A DNA stretch of 64,000 bases from Flavobacterium sp. SCGC AAA160-P02 (GCA_000383355.1 KB911091.1:1-64000), one strand, 5' to 3'. Shown: positions 34,628-43,389, counted from the first letter of the stretch. The notes: generated from the sequence alone by a model not told the origin. Made by a program: numbers and translations.

Positions 34628-36124
34628 CTACTCTTTTATCTTATCTGTTAATAGAATATTTCTATCTGATAAGGTGTGTTTAAGAAGAATTCTATTACTT
34701 TCTTTTCTAACTTCAGAATTTTTCTTCAAATTCCATAAAATATCTGAGGCTTTTTTTCTTGTTTTTTTTAGATCAACAATTGGTTTTGGATAATCCTTTC
34801 CAAGCGAAAAACCATACATCTGTTGTTCTAGAGGTGTCATTAAATATGGCTCATGCGCAAAAATAGTATCTAAATTATTGAGTTCTGGAACCCATTTTTT
34901 AATAAAATGTGCATCTTCATCATGCTCTATGCCATTTTTAATTGGGTTGTAAATTCTAAGATTGTTTATTCCAGTTTCACCTGCTTGCATTTGAAGCTGA
35001 GGAAAATGTATTCCTGGTTCAAAATCTAAAAACATTTGGGAAAGGTGCGTAGTAGCGTCTTGCCAAGGTTGCCATAGAATATGAGTGAAAAATGAAACGG
35101 TTAATGCACGCATTCTAAAATTTAAATACCCAGTTTCTTGCAGACATCGCATACAGGCATCTACTAAAGGATATCCTGTTTGTCCTTTTTTCCATGCATC
35201 TTGGTATTTTTTTGAAATTGATTTTTTTAGTTTATGATATCCCTTGTTTACGCTTGCATTTTCCATAACATGTTCCATTTCAAATTTTTGGATGAAATGT
35301 GCCTGCCAACGAAGTCTAGATAAGAACGCTCCAATATGCTTTCCATATTTTTTATTTTTCATTTTTTCACCCATCTGAAATACTTCTCTTACCGAAAGGT
35401 TACCCCATGCCAAATAAGGTGACAATCTACTACAGCTTGTTCTGGATAACGCTGGTTTAGAAATATGGAACATATAGTCTTTATGTCTTTCTTTAAAAAA
35501 AGTACGTAGATATTTATATCCTAGTGTTCTTCCTCCTTTTTGAAAATTTGTATTAAGTGATGTTTTTAAAGAAATTGGATTTGAAATATTTTCAATTTTC
35601 TTAATATCATTTGTAGTTAATACTTGTTGATTAGAAGGATTAAAACTCTCTTGACTTTTATTCATATATGATTCCCACTCTTCAAACCAATTTCCTCTGT
35701 GTTGTATTCCTCTTTGTACACCGTTGTTGATGTTTTCTTTCCAGTTAATATTGTTATTTCTACAGTATCTTTTAAATTCTTTATCTCTTGTATATGTTGT
35801 TAAAATACCAGTTTCTTGATGTGAAAAGAGTGTTTCTATGGTATAAAAATTTTGAATTTGATTGCAAAGACCTATAACATCAGAAGTCACGGATAAGATC
35901 TTAGATTCATGTTCTTTTAATTCAATATTGATGTCTACAATAGATTGCTTAATAAAGTTCCAATGACGAATATTGTAGTGAACGTCGTTTAATAAAATTG
36001 TCTCAAAAGCATAAAAAATTAAAAAACGTTTTCCATTTTTTATGGCATTACTTATAGCTTCATTATCATGCAATCGTAGGTCTCTTTTTAACCAAACTAG
36101 ATTAATTTTTTCTTTAGTATTCAT
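34628..36124 (-). CDS. Atypical photolyase/cryptochrome family protein
   Basis: A 498-residue member of the photolyase/cryptochrome family. It has NLVWLKRDLRLHDN at the N-terminus, then TSCSRLSPYLAWGNLSVRE, GYPLVDACMRCLQETGYLNFRMRA and RIYNP. The stretch that normally reads WQW in the FAD pocket reads LQM here (FPQLQMQAGETG), and the nearby flavin-contacting Asn position appears to be His. The electron-transfer tryptophan next to FAD thus seems absent. It may be a sensor, or repair by another route. The C-terminus (about 440-498) is a Lys-rich tail. The start at 36124 is preferred to 36130; both overlap the photolyase gene upstream. Confidence 0.88.
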   Translation of the reverse strand: MNTKEKINLVWLKRDLRLHDNEAISNAIKNGKRFLIFYAFETILLNDVHYNIRHWNFIKQSIVDINIELKEHESKILSVTSDVIGLCNQIQNFYTIETLFSHQETGILTTYTRDKEFKRYCRNNNINWKENINNGVQRGIQHRGNWFEEWESYMNKSQESFNPSNQQVLTTNDIKKIENISNPISLKTSLNTNFQKGGRTLGYKYLRTFFKERHKDYMFHISKPALSRTSCSRLSPYLAWGNLSVREVFQMGEKMKNKKYGKHIGAFLSRLRWQAHFIQKFEMEHVMENASVNKGYHKLKKSISKKYQDAWKKGQTGYPLVDACMRCLQETGYLNFRMRALTVSFFTHILWQPWQDATTHLSQMFLDFEPGIHFPQLQMQAGETGINNLRIYNPIKNGIEHDEDAHFIKKWVPELNNLDTIFAHEPYLMTPLEQQMYGFSLGKDYPKPIVDLKKTRKKASDILWNLKKNSEVRKESNRILLKHTLSDRNILLTDKIKE

Positions 36125-37646
36125 CAGCATTTTCTATAATATGTTGTGCTTTTTCTTTGATATTGGCTAAATCTGGACCTGGTATTTTATTTAAAAGAGA
36201 ATACATCATTCCCATTCTTCTATTTTTAGATAACTGATCTCTTTTGTCATCTAAAAAATTCCAGTACAAACTATTAAATGGACAGGCTTTACTTGTGATT
36301 TTCTCTTTCTTATTGTAATAACAACTACCGCAGTAATTGCTCATTTTGTCGATATAATTTGCAGAGGAAACATATGGTTTCGTAGCTATTTTTCCACCAT
36401 CAGCAAACTGACTCATTCCTCTGGTATTTGTTAATTGAACCCATTCAATTGCATCGTTATAAATTCCTAAATACCAAGCGTCTACTTCATCAGGATGTAT
36501 TTGCATTAATAAAGCAAAGTTCCCTGTAATCATTAATCGTTGAATATGATGTGCATAGGCGTTATCCAAAGAATTATTAATGGTGTTTTTCAAACAATTC
36601 ATTTTTGTTTTACCTGTCCAAAAAAAGTTGGGAAGCTTGTTTTGATTGTTCAAGACATTTAATTCTTTATAAGAGGGCATTAAAGCCCAATACATACCCC
36701 TCATATATTCTCTCCATCCAATAATTTGTCTTATAAAACCTTCTACTTGAGAGATGTGAATTTCATTTTTAAAATGTCTGTAAGTTTCCAGAACTTTTTC
36801 AATAACTTCTTTTGGAGAAATTAACTTGATGTTCATTGCAAAGGAAATTCTCGAATGATAGAGATTCACTTCGTATGTATGCATAGCATCTTGGTAATCT
36901 CCAAAATAAATTAATAAGTGGCTACAGAAATAGTCTAATTGATCTAGTACTTCATTTCTTGTTGTAGGATATTCGAAATTTTTTGTATTGATATTGCCAA
37001 TGGTTTGTATTTCTGCAATTTTAATCTCGTTCACCAATTCAGAGACATCTTTTAGGAATATTTTATAGGGTGGAATTAAGGTTTCTTTTTTCCATTTTTT
37101 CCGATTGCTTTTATCATAATTCCATTCGCCACCCTCTGGTTTACTTCCTTCCATTAATACATGATGTTTTTTTCTCATGTATCGATAGAAGTTTTCCATT
37201 ACATATAGTTTCTTTCCTTCATAAAAGTTTTTTAATTCACTTCTATCAGTATAAAAATGTTCCGTATCAAAAACAGTATTTTTAATAGATATAGTCTTAC
37301 AAAATTCGGTCAGTTGTTTGTCTAATCTGTATTCATCAGGAGATAGGTATTCAAATTGCACTATTTCTTCTTCTTGAATAATCTGAAGAAGGTTTTTAAC
37401 TAAATCTTGTTTATTTCTTTGATCATTTATTTTATAATATATAACCTTATGATTCTTTGCTGATAACTCAGATGAAAAGCTTCGCATTGCAGAGAAAAAA
37501 CCTACAACTTTTTGAATATGATGTTGTACATAATCTGTTTCTTGTCGCATTTCAAAAAGACAATAAATAGTGTCAGTATCTTTCTCTTGAAACCAAGAAT
37601 GGTTTGTATTAAGTTGATCTCCTAATATGAGTCGTAATTTTTTCAT
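36114..37646 (-). CDS. Iron-sulfur bacterial cryptochrome/(6-4) photolyase (PhrB/CryB type)
   Basis: A 510-residue member of the FeS-BCP class, known from Agrobacterium PhrB (a prokaryotic (6-4) photolyase) and Rhodobacter CryB. The N-terminus LRLILGDQLN is diagnostic. Four cysteines lie at 351 (KMNCLKN), 439 and 442 (NYCGSC) and 455 (SKACPF). That is one residue off the 4Fe-4S ligand positions I recall for Agrobacterium PhrB (350, 438, 441, 454). GYWxG-like FAD contacts appear as YLGIYNDAIEWVQL. Such proteins carry 6,7-dimethyl-8-ribityllumazine as antenna. The stop overlaps the next gene. Confidence 0.94.
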   Translation of the reverse strand: MKKLRLILGDQLNTNHSWFQEKDTDTIYCLFEMRQETDYVQHHIQKVVGFFSAMRSFSSELSAKNHKVIYYKINDQRNKQDLVKNLLQIIQEEEIVQFEYLSPDEYRLDKQLTEFCKTISIKNTVFDTEHFYTDRSELKNFYEGKKLYVMENFYRYMRKKHHVLMEGSKPEGGEWNYDKSNRKKWKKETLIPPYKIFLKDVSELVNEIKIAEIQTIGNINTKNFEYPTTRNEVLDQLDYFCSHLLIYFGDYQDAMHTYEVNLYHSRISFAMNIKLISPKEVIEKVLETYRHFKNEIHISQVEGFIRQIIGWREYMRGMYWALMPSYKELNVLNNQNKLPNFFWTGKTKMNCLKNTINNSLDNAYAHHIQRLMITGNFALLMQIHPDEVDAWYLGIYNDAIEWVQLTNTRGMSQFADGGKIATKPYVSSANYIDKMSNYCGSCYYNKKEKITSKACPFNSLYWNFLDDKRDQLSKNRRMGMMYSLLNKIPGPDLANIKEKAQHIIENADEY

Positions 37647-37660
37647 TCTTAAAATAATGT

Positions 37661-38941
37661 TTATTGTAGCCAGCGTTTTCTGAATAAATGAGATGGGTCA
37701 TAACGAGCTGCTTGTAATTGGGTGTTAAACTTTCTGTCTCTAGGGTCGTTACCAACTCCAGAAACATACATCCAGTTTCCATAGTTGCTATGAACATCAT
37801 AGTCTAGTAATATGGCTTCAAAGTAGGCGGCTCCAATTCTCCAATCTAATTTTAGCTCTTTTGCAAAATAAGAAGCAACGTTTTGTCTTCCTCTATTGCT
37901 CATCCAGCCTGTTTTTTTTAATTCAATCATATTGGCGTTTACAAAATCATCTTTTGTTTCACCATCAATCCATTCTTGTATTGTTTTTTTATTCTCACTC
38001 CACGAATAATTTTTATGTAATATGCCACCAATTTTAAAAATGCTGTCACCGTGTTTTATTGAAATATATTTAAAATAATCTCTCCAAATCAATTCAAAAA
38101 TGAGCCAATACGTAGACTGATTCTTAGTTTCTTGTTCCTCAAACTTTTTCACATTCCAATAAATAGTTCTTGCAGAAATACTTCCGTTAGCCAACCAAGG
38201 AGAAAATTTTGAACTATAGTCTGTACCTATTAACCCGTTTCTTGTATTTTTATAAAAAGCTAGTTTCTTTGTTTCAAAGAAGTAATTATGTACTCTTTTT
38301 AGGGCCTCAGTTTCACCACCTTTAAAAGGAAAAGCTGTTTTGTTTTCTTGCTGTAATGTATCAAAACCTAGTTCTTTTAGTGAAGGAATATTAGTTTTTT
38401 CTAAACAAATGTTTTCTGAAGTTAATTTTGAAATCTCAGTTTCATGTCTAATAGTGACATACTTTTCTAACTTTTTCCGAAGGTTTGAGAAGACTTGAGG
38501 AATATTTTCAATTTTTAAAGGTATATCTTCAGGATGGTATAAAAACTGGTTGTAAACTTCTTTAATTACAATATTCTTCTCTAGTATTTCTTGAACTGCT
38601 TTTTTAGAACTAGCCTCTTCATATGTCCATTCTTTTTGCTTGTAAATAGTATCTATTTGATGGTTTTTGCAAACATCTTTAATTCTATTTTCTGGACTGT
38701 CTAAATAGACAAGAAGAGAAATGTTTTTTTTTAATAATTGATGTTGAAGGTCATTTAATGATTCCAGTAGAAATTGTGCTCTAAAGACATCCATTTTTTT
38801 AAACCCAAATTTATTTTCTTTAAATAATTTTGGATCTATAAAGTATACCCCAATTATTTTTGAGTGTTTCTCAACTGCAGCAGCAAGCACATCATTGTCA
38901 AGAACTCTAAGATCGTTCCCAAACCAAACCAGTCCTGTCAT
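37661..38941 (-). CDS. Cryptochrome DASH
   Basis: A 426-residue cry-DASH-like protein. It has LVWFGNDLRVLDN at the N-terminus, NQFLYHPEDIP (a DASH-typical block), GTDYSSKFSPWLANGSISAR, LIWRDYFKY, NANMIELKKTGWMSNRGRQN and SNYGNWMYVSGVGNDPR. The GRQN and GVGNDPR sequences are DASH hallmarks. DASH proteins bind FAD and MTHF and repair dimers in single-stranded DNA. The ATG at 38941 is chosen because it gives the normal N-terminus. The frame is open upstream to a GTG at 38998 and runs antiframe through the DUF2256 gene end. Confidence 0.93.
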   Translation of the reverse strand: MTGLVWFGNDLRVLDNDVLAAAVEKHSKIIGVYFIDPKLFKENKFGFKKMDVFRAQFLLESLNDLQHQLLKKNISLLVYLDSPENRIKDVCKNHQIDTIYKQKEWTYEEASSKKAVQEILEKNIVIKEVYNQFLYHPEDIPLKIENIPQVFSNLRKKLEKYVTIRHETEISKLTSENICLEKTNIPSLKELGFDTLQQENKTAFPFKGGETEALKRVHNYFFETKKLAFYKNTRNGLIGTDYSSKFSPWLANGSISARTIYWNVKKFEEQETKNQSTYWLIFELIWRDYFKYISIKHGDSIFKIGGILHKNYSWSENKKTIQEWIDGETKDDFVNANMIELKKTGWMSNRGRQNVASYFAKELKLDWRIGAAYFEAILLDYDVHSNYGNWMYVSGVGNDPRDRKFNTQLQAARYDPSHLFRKRWLQ

Positions 38942-38951
38942 TTCTTTTTTT

Positions 38952-39101
38952 TCAATCAATTGTATTTTTTTTTTGAGGACTTCTTCTGCATCGTTCACTA
39001 CAATATTTTACCTGTTCCCAGTTTTTCTCCCATTTCTTTCTCCAGCTGTATGGTTTTTCACAGACCACACAAATTTTCTCAGGTAAGTGCTGTTTTTTCA
39101 T
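38952..39101 (-). CDS. DUF2256 family zinc-ribbon-like small protein (49 aa)
   Basis: A short gene read from the sequence: ATG at 39101 to TGA at 38952, 49 residues. It has two cysteine pairs, CVVC (Cys11, Cys14) and CSERC (Cys34, Cys38), around an aromatic block YSWRKKWEKNWEQVKYC, which is the DUF2256 pattern. The arrangement suggests a structural zinc or other metal. DUF2256 genes are, from memory, frequent neighbours of cryptochrome/photolyase genes. It ends 10 bases before cry-DASH and contains an A10 run at 38965-38974 in the coding strand near its end. Function unknown. Confidence 0.85.
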   Translation of the reverse strand: MKKQHLPEKICVVCEKPYSWRKKWEKNWEQVKYCSERCRRSPQKKNTID

Positions 39102-39104
39102 AGG

Positions 39105-40529
39105 CTATATTTCAATGATTTTATTAATCATGCCTTTAAAAACAAACCAATGAAGAGGTGTTACCAGATACCAATATAACCTACCCGCAACCCCTTTAGG
39201 TCTAAATGTTGCCGTTTGGTATAAAATTCCTTCTTCAATTTTAAATTCTAACCACGCTTCGCCAGGTAGCTTCATTTCTGCATAGAGCAATAATTTTTGT
39301 TGTTCTTTATCTGCATATATCACTCTCCAGAAATCTAATGCATCACCGTTAAGTAGTTCGGTGGGGCTTCTTCTTCCTCTTCTTAGCCCTGTTCCACCAT
39401 AAAATTGATCGATATAACCTCTAATTTTCCATAAGAAAGTTCCGTAATACCAACCATTATCGCCTCCTATAGACCAAATTTTATTGATGGTTTTTTCTGA
39501 ATCGAGAACATTCCGTTGTTTAAAATCTTTAAAGCACCCATAGCTAGGAACATTAATATATTTATGGATATAATTTTGCAGATTTCCACTGCTGATGTAT
39601 GAATCTTTCCAACTAGAAATGATGCTGTTTTGTTCTATTTTGACAAAAGCTAATTCTACAGCTTTTTTATAATTCATTGGTTTCACCCCTAATATTGAAT
39701 TGATAGCAGATTTTTCTCCAATAATTTGAATCCCCATACTATTTACTAATGTAGAAGCTAATTTATAAGAGGTAGAAGTTACGAAGTATAACCAATAAGA
39801 CGAAAGCTTGGGCGTCATTATTGGTACTGTAACAATAGTTCTTTTTAGATCGCGAACTTTTGCAAATTGCAGTAACATTTCTTTGTAGGTTAGTATCTCT
39901 GGGCCAAAGATGTCATAAGATTTATGATACAATTCTTTTTTACCAATGGCATTCGATAAAAATGATAAAACATCTCGAACACCAATTGGTTGTGTTTTGG
40001 TATTTAGCCATTTTGGAGCAATCATAAAAGGTAGTTTTTCAACTAAATCTCTAATTATTTCAAACGAAGAACTACCAGACCCTACAATAACACCCGCTTT
40101 AAATGTAGTTAATGCATACTTGTTAGAATGAAGTGTTTTTTCTACATTTTTTCTAGAGAGTAAATGCTTAGAAAGCTTGGTGTCGTTTGTAATTCCACTG
40201 AGGTAAATGACTTGCTTTACAGTTGTCTTTTCTAAAGCACGTTTAAAATTAAAAGCACAGCGTTCCTCTAAAATATGAAACTCTTTTGCGGAGTTAGACA
40301 TAGAGTGAATGAGGTAAAAAGCAATATCAAAATCTAATGGGATTGAATTTAACGAATCTGCCTTTAAAAAATCTATTTCAATAAACTCTATGTTCTCTTC
40401 CTTTGCATATAAATGCTCAATTCTAGCAATATCTCTTACAGTGCATATTAAATGATGGCCTTCGTTTAATAAAATGGGAATTAAACGTTTTCCTATATAC
40501 CCTGTTGCTCCTGTAATGAGAATTTTCAT
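39105..40529 (-). CDS. SDR family NAD(P)-binding protein with DUF2867 domain
   Basis: A 474-residue two-part protein. The N-terminal atypical SDR domain starts with ITGATGYIGKRLIPILL and has FYLIHSMSNS and VIYLSGI. The C-terminal domain (about 320-474) is DUF2867-like, with GGDNGWYYG, LRRGRRSPTELLNGDALDFWRV, and the closing YWYLVTPLHWFVFKGM. Proteins of this build are widely called NAD-dependent epimerase-like, with no proven reaction. It is placed three bases upstream of DUF2256 in the photolyase operon. A membrane-near hydrophobic C-terminus is visible. Confidence 0.85.
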   Translation of the reverse strand: MKILITGATGYIGKRLIPILLNEGHHLICTVRDIARIEHLYAKEENIEFIEIDFLKADSLNSIPLDFDIAFYLIHSMSNSAKEFHILEERCAFNFKRALEKTTVKQVIYLSGITNDTKLSKHLLSRKNVEKTLHSNKYALTTFKAGVIVGSGSSSFEIIRDLVEKLPFMIAPKWLNTKTQPIGVRDVLSFLSNAIGKKELYHKSYDIFGPEILTYKEMLLQFAKVRDLKRTIVTVPIMTPKLSSYWLYFVTSTSYKLASTLVNSMGIQIIGEKSAINSILGVKPMNYKKAVELAFVKIEQNSIISSWKDSYISSGNLQNYIHKYINVPSYGCFKDFKQRNVLDSEKTINKIWSIGGDNGWYYGTFLWKIRGYIDQFYGGTGLRRGRRSPTELLNGDALDFWRVIYADKEQQKLLLYAEMKLPGEAWLEFKIEEGILYQTATFRPKGVAGRLYWYLVTPLHWFVFKGMINKIIEI

Positions 40530-40530
40530 A

Positions 40531-41160
40531 CTATTTCATTGTATTTAATTTCTTAGGTCTTTGGTAGTTAAATCGAGAATTATTCTTTGCAACAGCATAG
40601 GCATCTAAACCATTAATTGCAGCTACTTTTCCTTTTGCCAGGTCTAAAAACCCATCTTCTTGTAAAATATCATCTTTTACATAGAGATTTTTGATCTCTG
40701 CAATGATGTGAATTACATTGTTTGATTTAATATGATATTGCTCTACAAACCTCATTTCCATTTGAACTGGAGATCCTTTTACAAAAGGGGCTATACAATC
40801 ATTGTGATATTCAGCCTCTAATTCTGTGATATCAAATTCTGATATTTCTTCTTCATATTTAGCTGAGGTATGATGTGCATCTTCTAAAATATCTTCATAA
40901 ACATGATTAATTGTAAATATACCAGATTCCATAATGTTTTTGTAGGTATCTCTTGGAACGGTTGTGGGTCTTACTATAAAACCTAGCGTTGGAGGGTTAG
41001 ACCCTAAATGAGTTACTGAACTAAAAACAGCAACATTAGTAATGCCTTCTTTAGAGATAGATCCTATAAGATTCGCAGACTTGTAGCCAGAACATGAATT
41101 GATTAAATTAATTTTTTTAATCTTTTCTAGGTCGTTTATTTGGTCTGTGTTGAAATGCAT
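40531..41160 (-). CDS. Flavin reductase family protein
   Basis: A 209-residue split-barrel FMN-binding protein. Family features are SCSGYKSANLIGS near residue 22, TNVAVFSSVTHLGSNPPTLGFIVRP (flavin phosphate contact), and DTYKNIMESGIFTINHV. Members use NAD(P)H to reduce FMN/FAD or act as FMN-dependent oxidoreductases. Within this operon it could support the reduced flavin state of photolyases; that is inference. It is one base from the SDR gene and abuts the UbiB-kinase gene. Confidence 0.88.
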   Translation of the reverse strand: MHFNTDQINDLEKIKKINLINSCSGYKSANLIGSISKEGITNVAVFSSVTHLGSNPPTLGFIVRPTTVPRDTYKNIMESGIFTINHVYEDILEDAHHTSAKYEEEISEFDITELEAEYHNDCIAPFVKGSPVQMEMRFVEQYHIKSNNVIHIIAEIKNLYVKDDILQEDGFLDLAKGKVAAINGLDAYAVAKNNSRFNYQRPKKLNTMK

Positions 41161-42474
41161 TTATAGTTTTTTATAATTATTAATTTGAATCTCGTTTGCT
41201 TTTAAATCAAACATTAGATTGTAAAGACCAAAGAAGGTTCTGTTAATATAGATAAAATGTTTTGAACCTCTATTTCCATTCATTTTTCTAAGCTCAGTAC
41301 TTTTACTGTATCTTTCACCAAGTTCTGTAATTTTTTGAAAGAAAAGAGGGTCAGAAAAATCAAAGACTTCTTGATTGAATGGTTTTGTAAAGAGACTTAG
41401 TAATTCATAAAATAATTCTTTAAAAAAATCAATTTCTTCAGGTGAATCATCTTCTCTTAAAATTTCTAATTCGTATAACTTTTTTAAGAAAAATTCAGGA
41501 TTTTCTATGTTTTCCTCAATTGCTAACTCAAAATAAGGAACATAGAATTCAGTTGGAATTGATTTCATACAACCAAAATCTAACGCTATTAAATCACCTT
41601 CTTTAGATACTAGAAAATTTCCTGGATGTGGATCTGCATGAACTTTTTTTAAGTTGTGCAGCTGGTGCATGTAAAAATCCCACAATGCTTGTCCTAGTTT
41701 GTTAGAGAGCTCTTTATTATTATTATTATAAGCGGTAAACTCAGAAAGATGTTCACCTTTCATCCAATCCATGGTAATAATTCTATCTGATGAAATTTCA
41801 GGATAGTAACTTGGAAATTTTAAGTTTGGAATGTGCTTACATTTATCAACTATTTCTCTACTCTGATCTAGTTCTAGAATATAATTAGTTTCTTCTACTA
41901 GCTTGTCTTCAACTTCTTTAAAATATTTATCAGAATCTTTGCCTCTAATATTAAACATTTTTACAGCGATTGGTTTTACCAAAGATAAATCTGAAGCGAT
42001 ACTATCTGCAACGCCGGGGTATTGAATTTTGACAGCCAATTTTTTTCCATATTTTTCAGCTTCATGAACCTGACCAATACTTGCTGCATTTACAGATCTA
42101 GTATTGAATTTATCATAAATTTGGTCAGGATGTTTCCCAAAATATTTTTTAAATGTTTTAATTACCAATGCAGGAGATAATGGCGGAACTGAAAATTGTG
42201 CTAGGGAGAATTTTTCAACATAAGCTTGAGGTAGAATACTCTTTTCCATACTCAGCATTTGAGCAACTTTTAAAGCACTTCCCTTTAATTTTTTTAAACC
42301 ATCATAAATATCTTCTGCATTGTTTTCATTAAGACGTTGTTTTGCTTCTTCTTCGGTTTTAGTGATTTTATCACCATAATATTTTAAGTAATTTACACCA
42401 ACTTTAGCACCTGTTTGAACCATTCTTGTGGCTCTTTGAATTTTAGATGTGGGGATATTGTCTATGGTTTTCAT
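41161..42474 (-). CDS. AarF/ABC1/UbiB family atypical kinase
   Basis: A 437-residue UbiB-like protein. The KxGQ-like motif is present in variant form (KLKGSALKVAQMLSMEK), along with NAASIGQVHEAEKYGKKLAVKIQYPG, the catalytic loop HADPHPGNFLV and metal site ALDFGCMKSIP. UbiB/ABC1 proteins are ATPases linked to quinone and other isoprenoid lipid metabolism. The typical C-terminal membrane helices of proteobacterial UbiB are not evident. The gene is five bases after tetR; the substrate process in this operon is unknown. Confidence 0.9.
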   Translation of the reverse strand: MKTIDNIPTSKIQRATRMVQTGAKVGVNYLKYYGDKITKTEEEAKQRLNENNAEDIYDGLKKLKGSALKVAQMLSMEKSILPQAYVEKFSLAQFSVPPLSPALVIKTFKKYFGKHPDQIYDKFNTRSVNAASIGQVHEAEKYGKKLAVKIQYPGVADSIASDLSLVKPIAVKMFNIRGKDSDKYFKEVEDKLVEETNYILELDQSREIVDKCKHIPNLKFPSYYPEISSDRIITMDWMKGEHLSEFTAYNNNNKELSNKLGQALWDFYMHQLHNLKKVHADPHPGNFLVSKEGDLIALDFGCMKSIPTEFYVPYFELAIEENIENPEFFLKKLYELEILREDDSPEEIDFFKELFYELLSLFTKPFNQEVFDFSDPLFFQKITELGERYSKSTELRKMNGNRGSKHFIYINRTFFGLYNLMFDLKANEIQINNYKKL

Positions 42475-42479
42475 TCAGC

Positions 42480-43136
42480 TTATTTGTTGTGAATTTTTTC
42501 TTTAAATAAAAACTTACCAAAATCAATAATGCTTTTTAATGGAGTTGTGTCTATGAGATCAAAACTTGCTTTAACAGATTTTTCAATAAAAATATCTGTT
42601 TTTTCAAAAGATGAAGAAGTGTCATCTAACCAAAATTTCATGGTGACCAACAGCTGAAACCAAGCAGACTCTTTTAAAGATCTTAGCTGCAACTTTTCTA
42701 ATCGTTCTTCTTTTAAATCAATTGTTTGTATATCTAAATTTTCTATATACTCAGAAAAAGATTTTTTTAGCTCAGATAATGCTTCTATTGATTTTAATTG
42801 ATTCTTATTGCCAGCTATTGCATGAACAACATAACTTCTGTTGGCAGTTAAGTTTTCAAAAAAGGTATAGTAAAAACTTAACAGCTTGTTGCGAGCATCA
42901 AAACCTCCGTAGTCTTCACTCTTTTCTAGAAGAGTAATTGTGTTGTTAAAAAAGGCCTTAAAAACTCCTTTTTCAATTGCATCAAAAGAACCAAAGTGTT
43001 TATAAAATAATGCTTCTTCAAAATTATTTTCTTTAGCAAAGCTATAGACAGATGAAGGTTGTTTGTTGTGATTTAGGACATCATCCATATACCATGAAAT
43101 AATGTCGTTTTCTGTGATGTTTTTCTTTTTTGCCAT
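42480..43136 (-). CDS. TetR family transcriptional regulator
   Basis: A 218-residue regulator with an N-terminal helix-turn-helix (SVYSFAKENNFEEALFYKHFGS, residues about 27-48) and an all-helical ligand-binding C-terminal domain. It is the first gene of the long photolyase operon and so a candidate local regulator. The ligand is unknown. The upstream non-coding region holds inverted repeats that could be its operator. Pairing with the adjacent UbiB-like kinase looks purposeful. Confidence 0.85.
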   Translation of the reverse strand: MAKKKNITENDIISWYMDDVLNHNKQPSSVYSFAKENNFEEALFYKHFGSFDAIEKGVFKAFFNNTITLLEKSEDYGGFDARNKLLSFYYTFFENLTANRSYVVHAIAGNKNQLKSIEALSELKKSFSEYIENLDIQTIDLKEERLEKLQLRSLKESAWFQLLVTMKFWLDDTSSSFEKTDIFIEKSVKASFDLIDTTPLKSIIDFGKFLFKEKIHNK

Positions 43137-43389
43137 GACGTTTAATTACGGTATAAAAATACGAAATGTTTAATGTTTGAAGAAATATATTAAACAAAAT
43201 GATTTGTTAAAATTCATAAAATAAACTTCAGTAAATTAATTGGTTTTAGAGGATAAGATTAGTAGTTATTGTAAAGATATATAATCCTGAAAATGGTTTT
43301 GATGCTAATAGAAGCCCAGCTCCCTTTGGTCGTTACCTCTTTTTTTTGTAAACATGTTTTTAAGTAAGCTCAAACACATGCACAAAAAA
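43137..43389 (-). promoter_or_regulatory. Upstream region of the photolyase operon, with inverted repeats
   Basis: About 250 bases with no gene. Close to tetR it has TGTTTAAT (43167-43174) inverted as ATTAAACA (43189-43196), and overlapping this AACAAA (43193-43198) inverted as TTTGTT (43203-43208). These are possible TetR operator elements 31-72 bases before the start codon. No exact TAnnTTTG promoter was found on the minus strand, and nothing else was recognised. Confidence 0.35.

Noticed and set aside
37609-37800. Minus-strand open frame across the cry-DASH end and PhrB start.
   Set aside because: It is out of frame with both conserved proteins and shows no independent motif.
38942-38998. 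Longer cry-DASH beginning with GTG at 38998.
   Set aside because: The extra residues are antiframe to DUF2256, begin with GTG, and do not fit the DASH N-terminus. Kept only as a possible slippage fusion.
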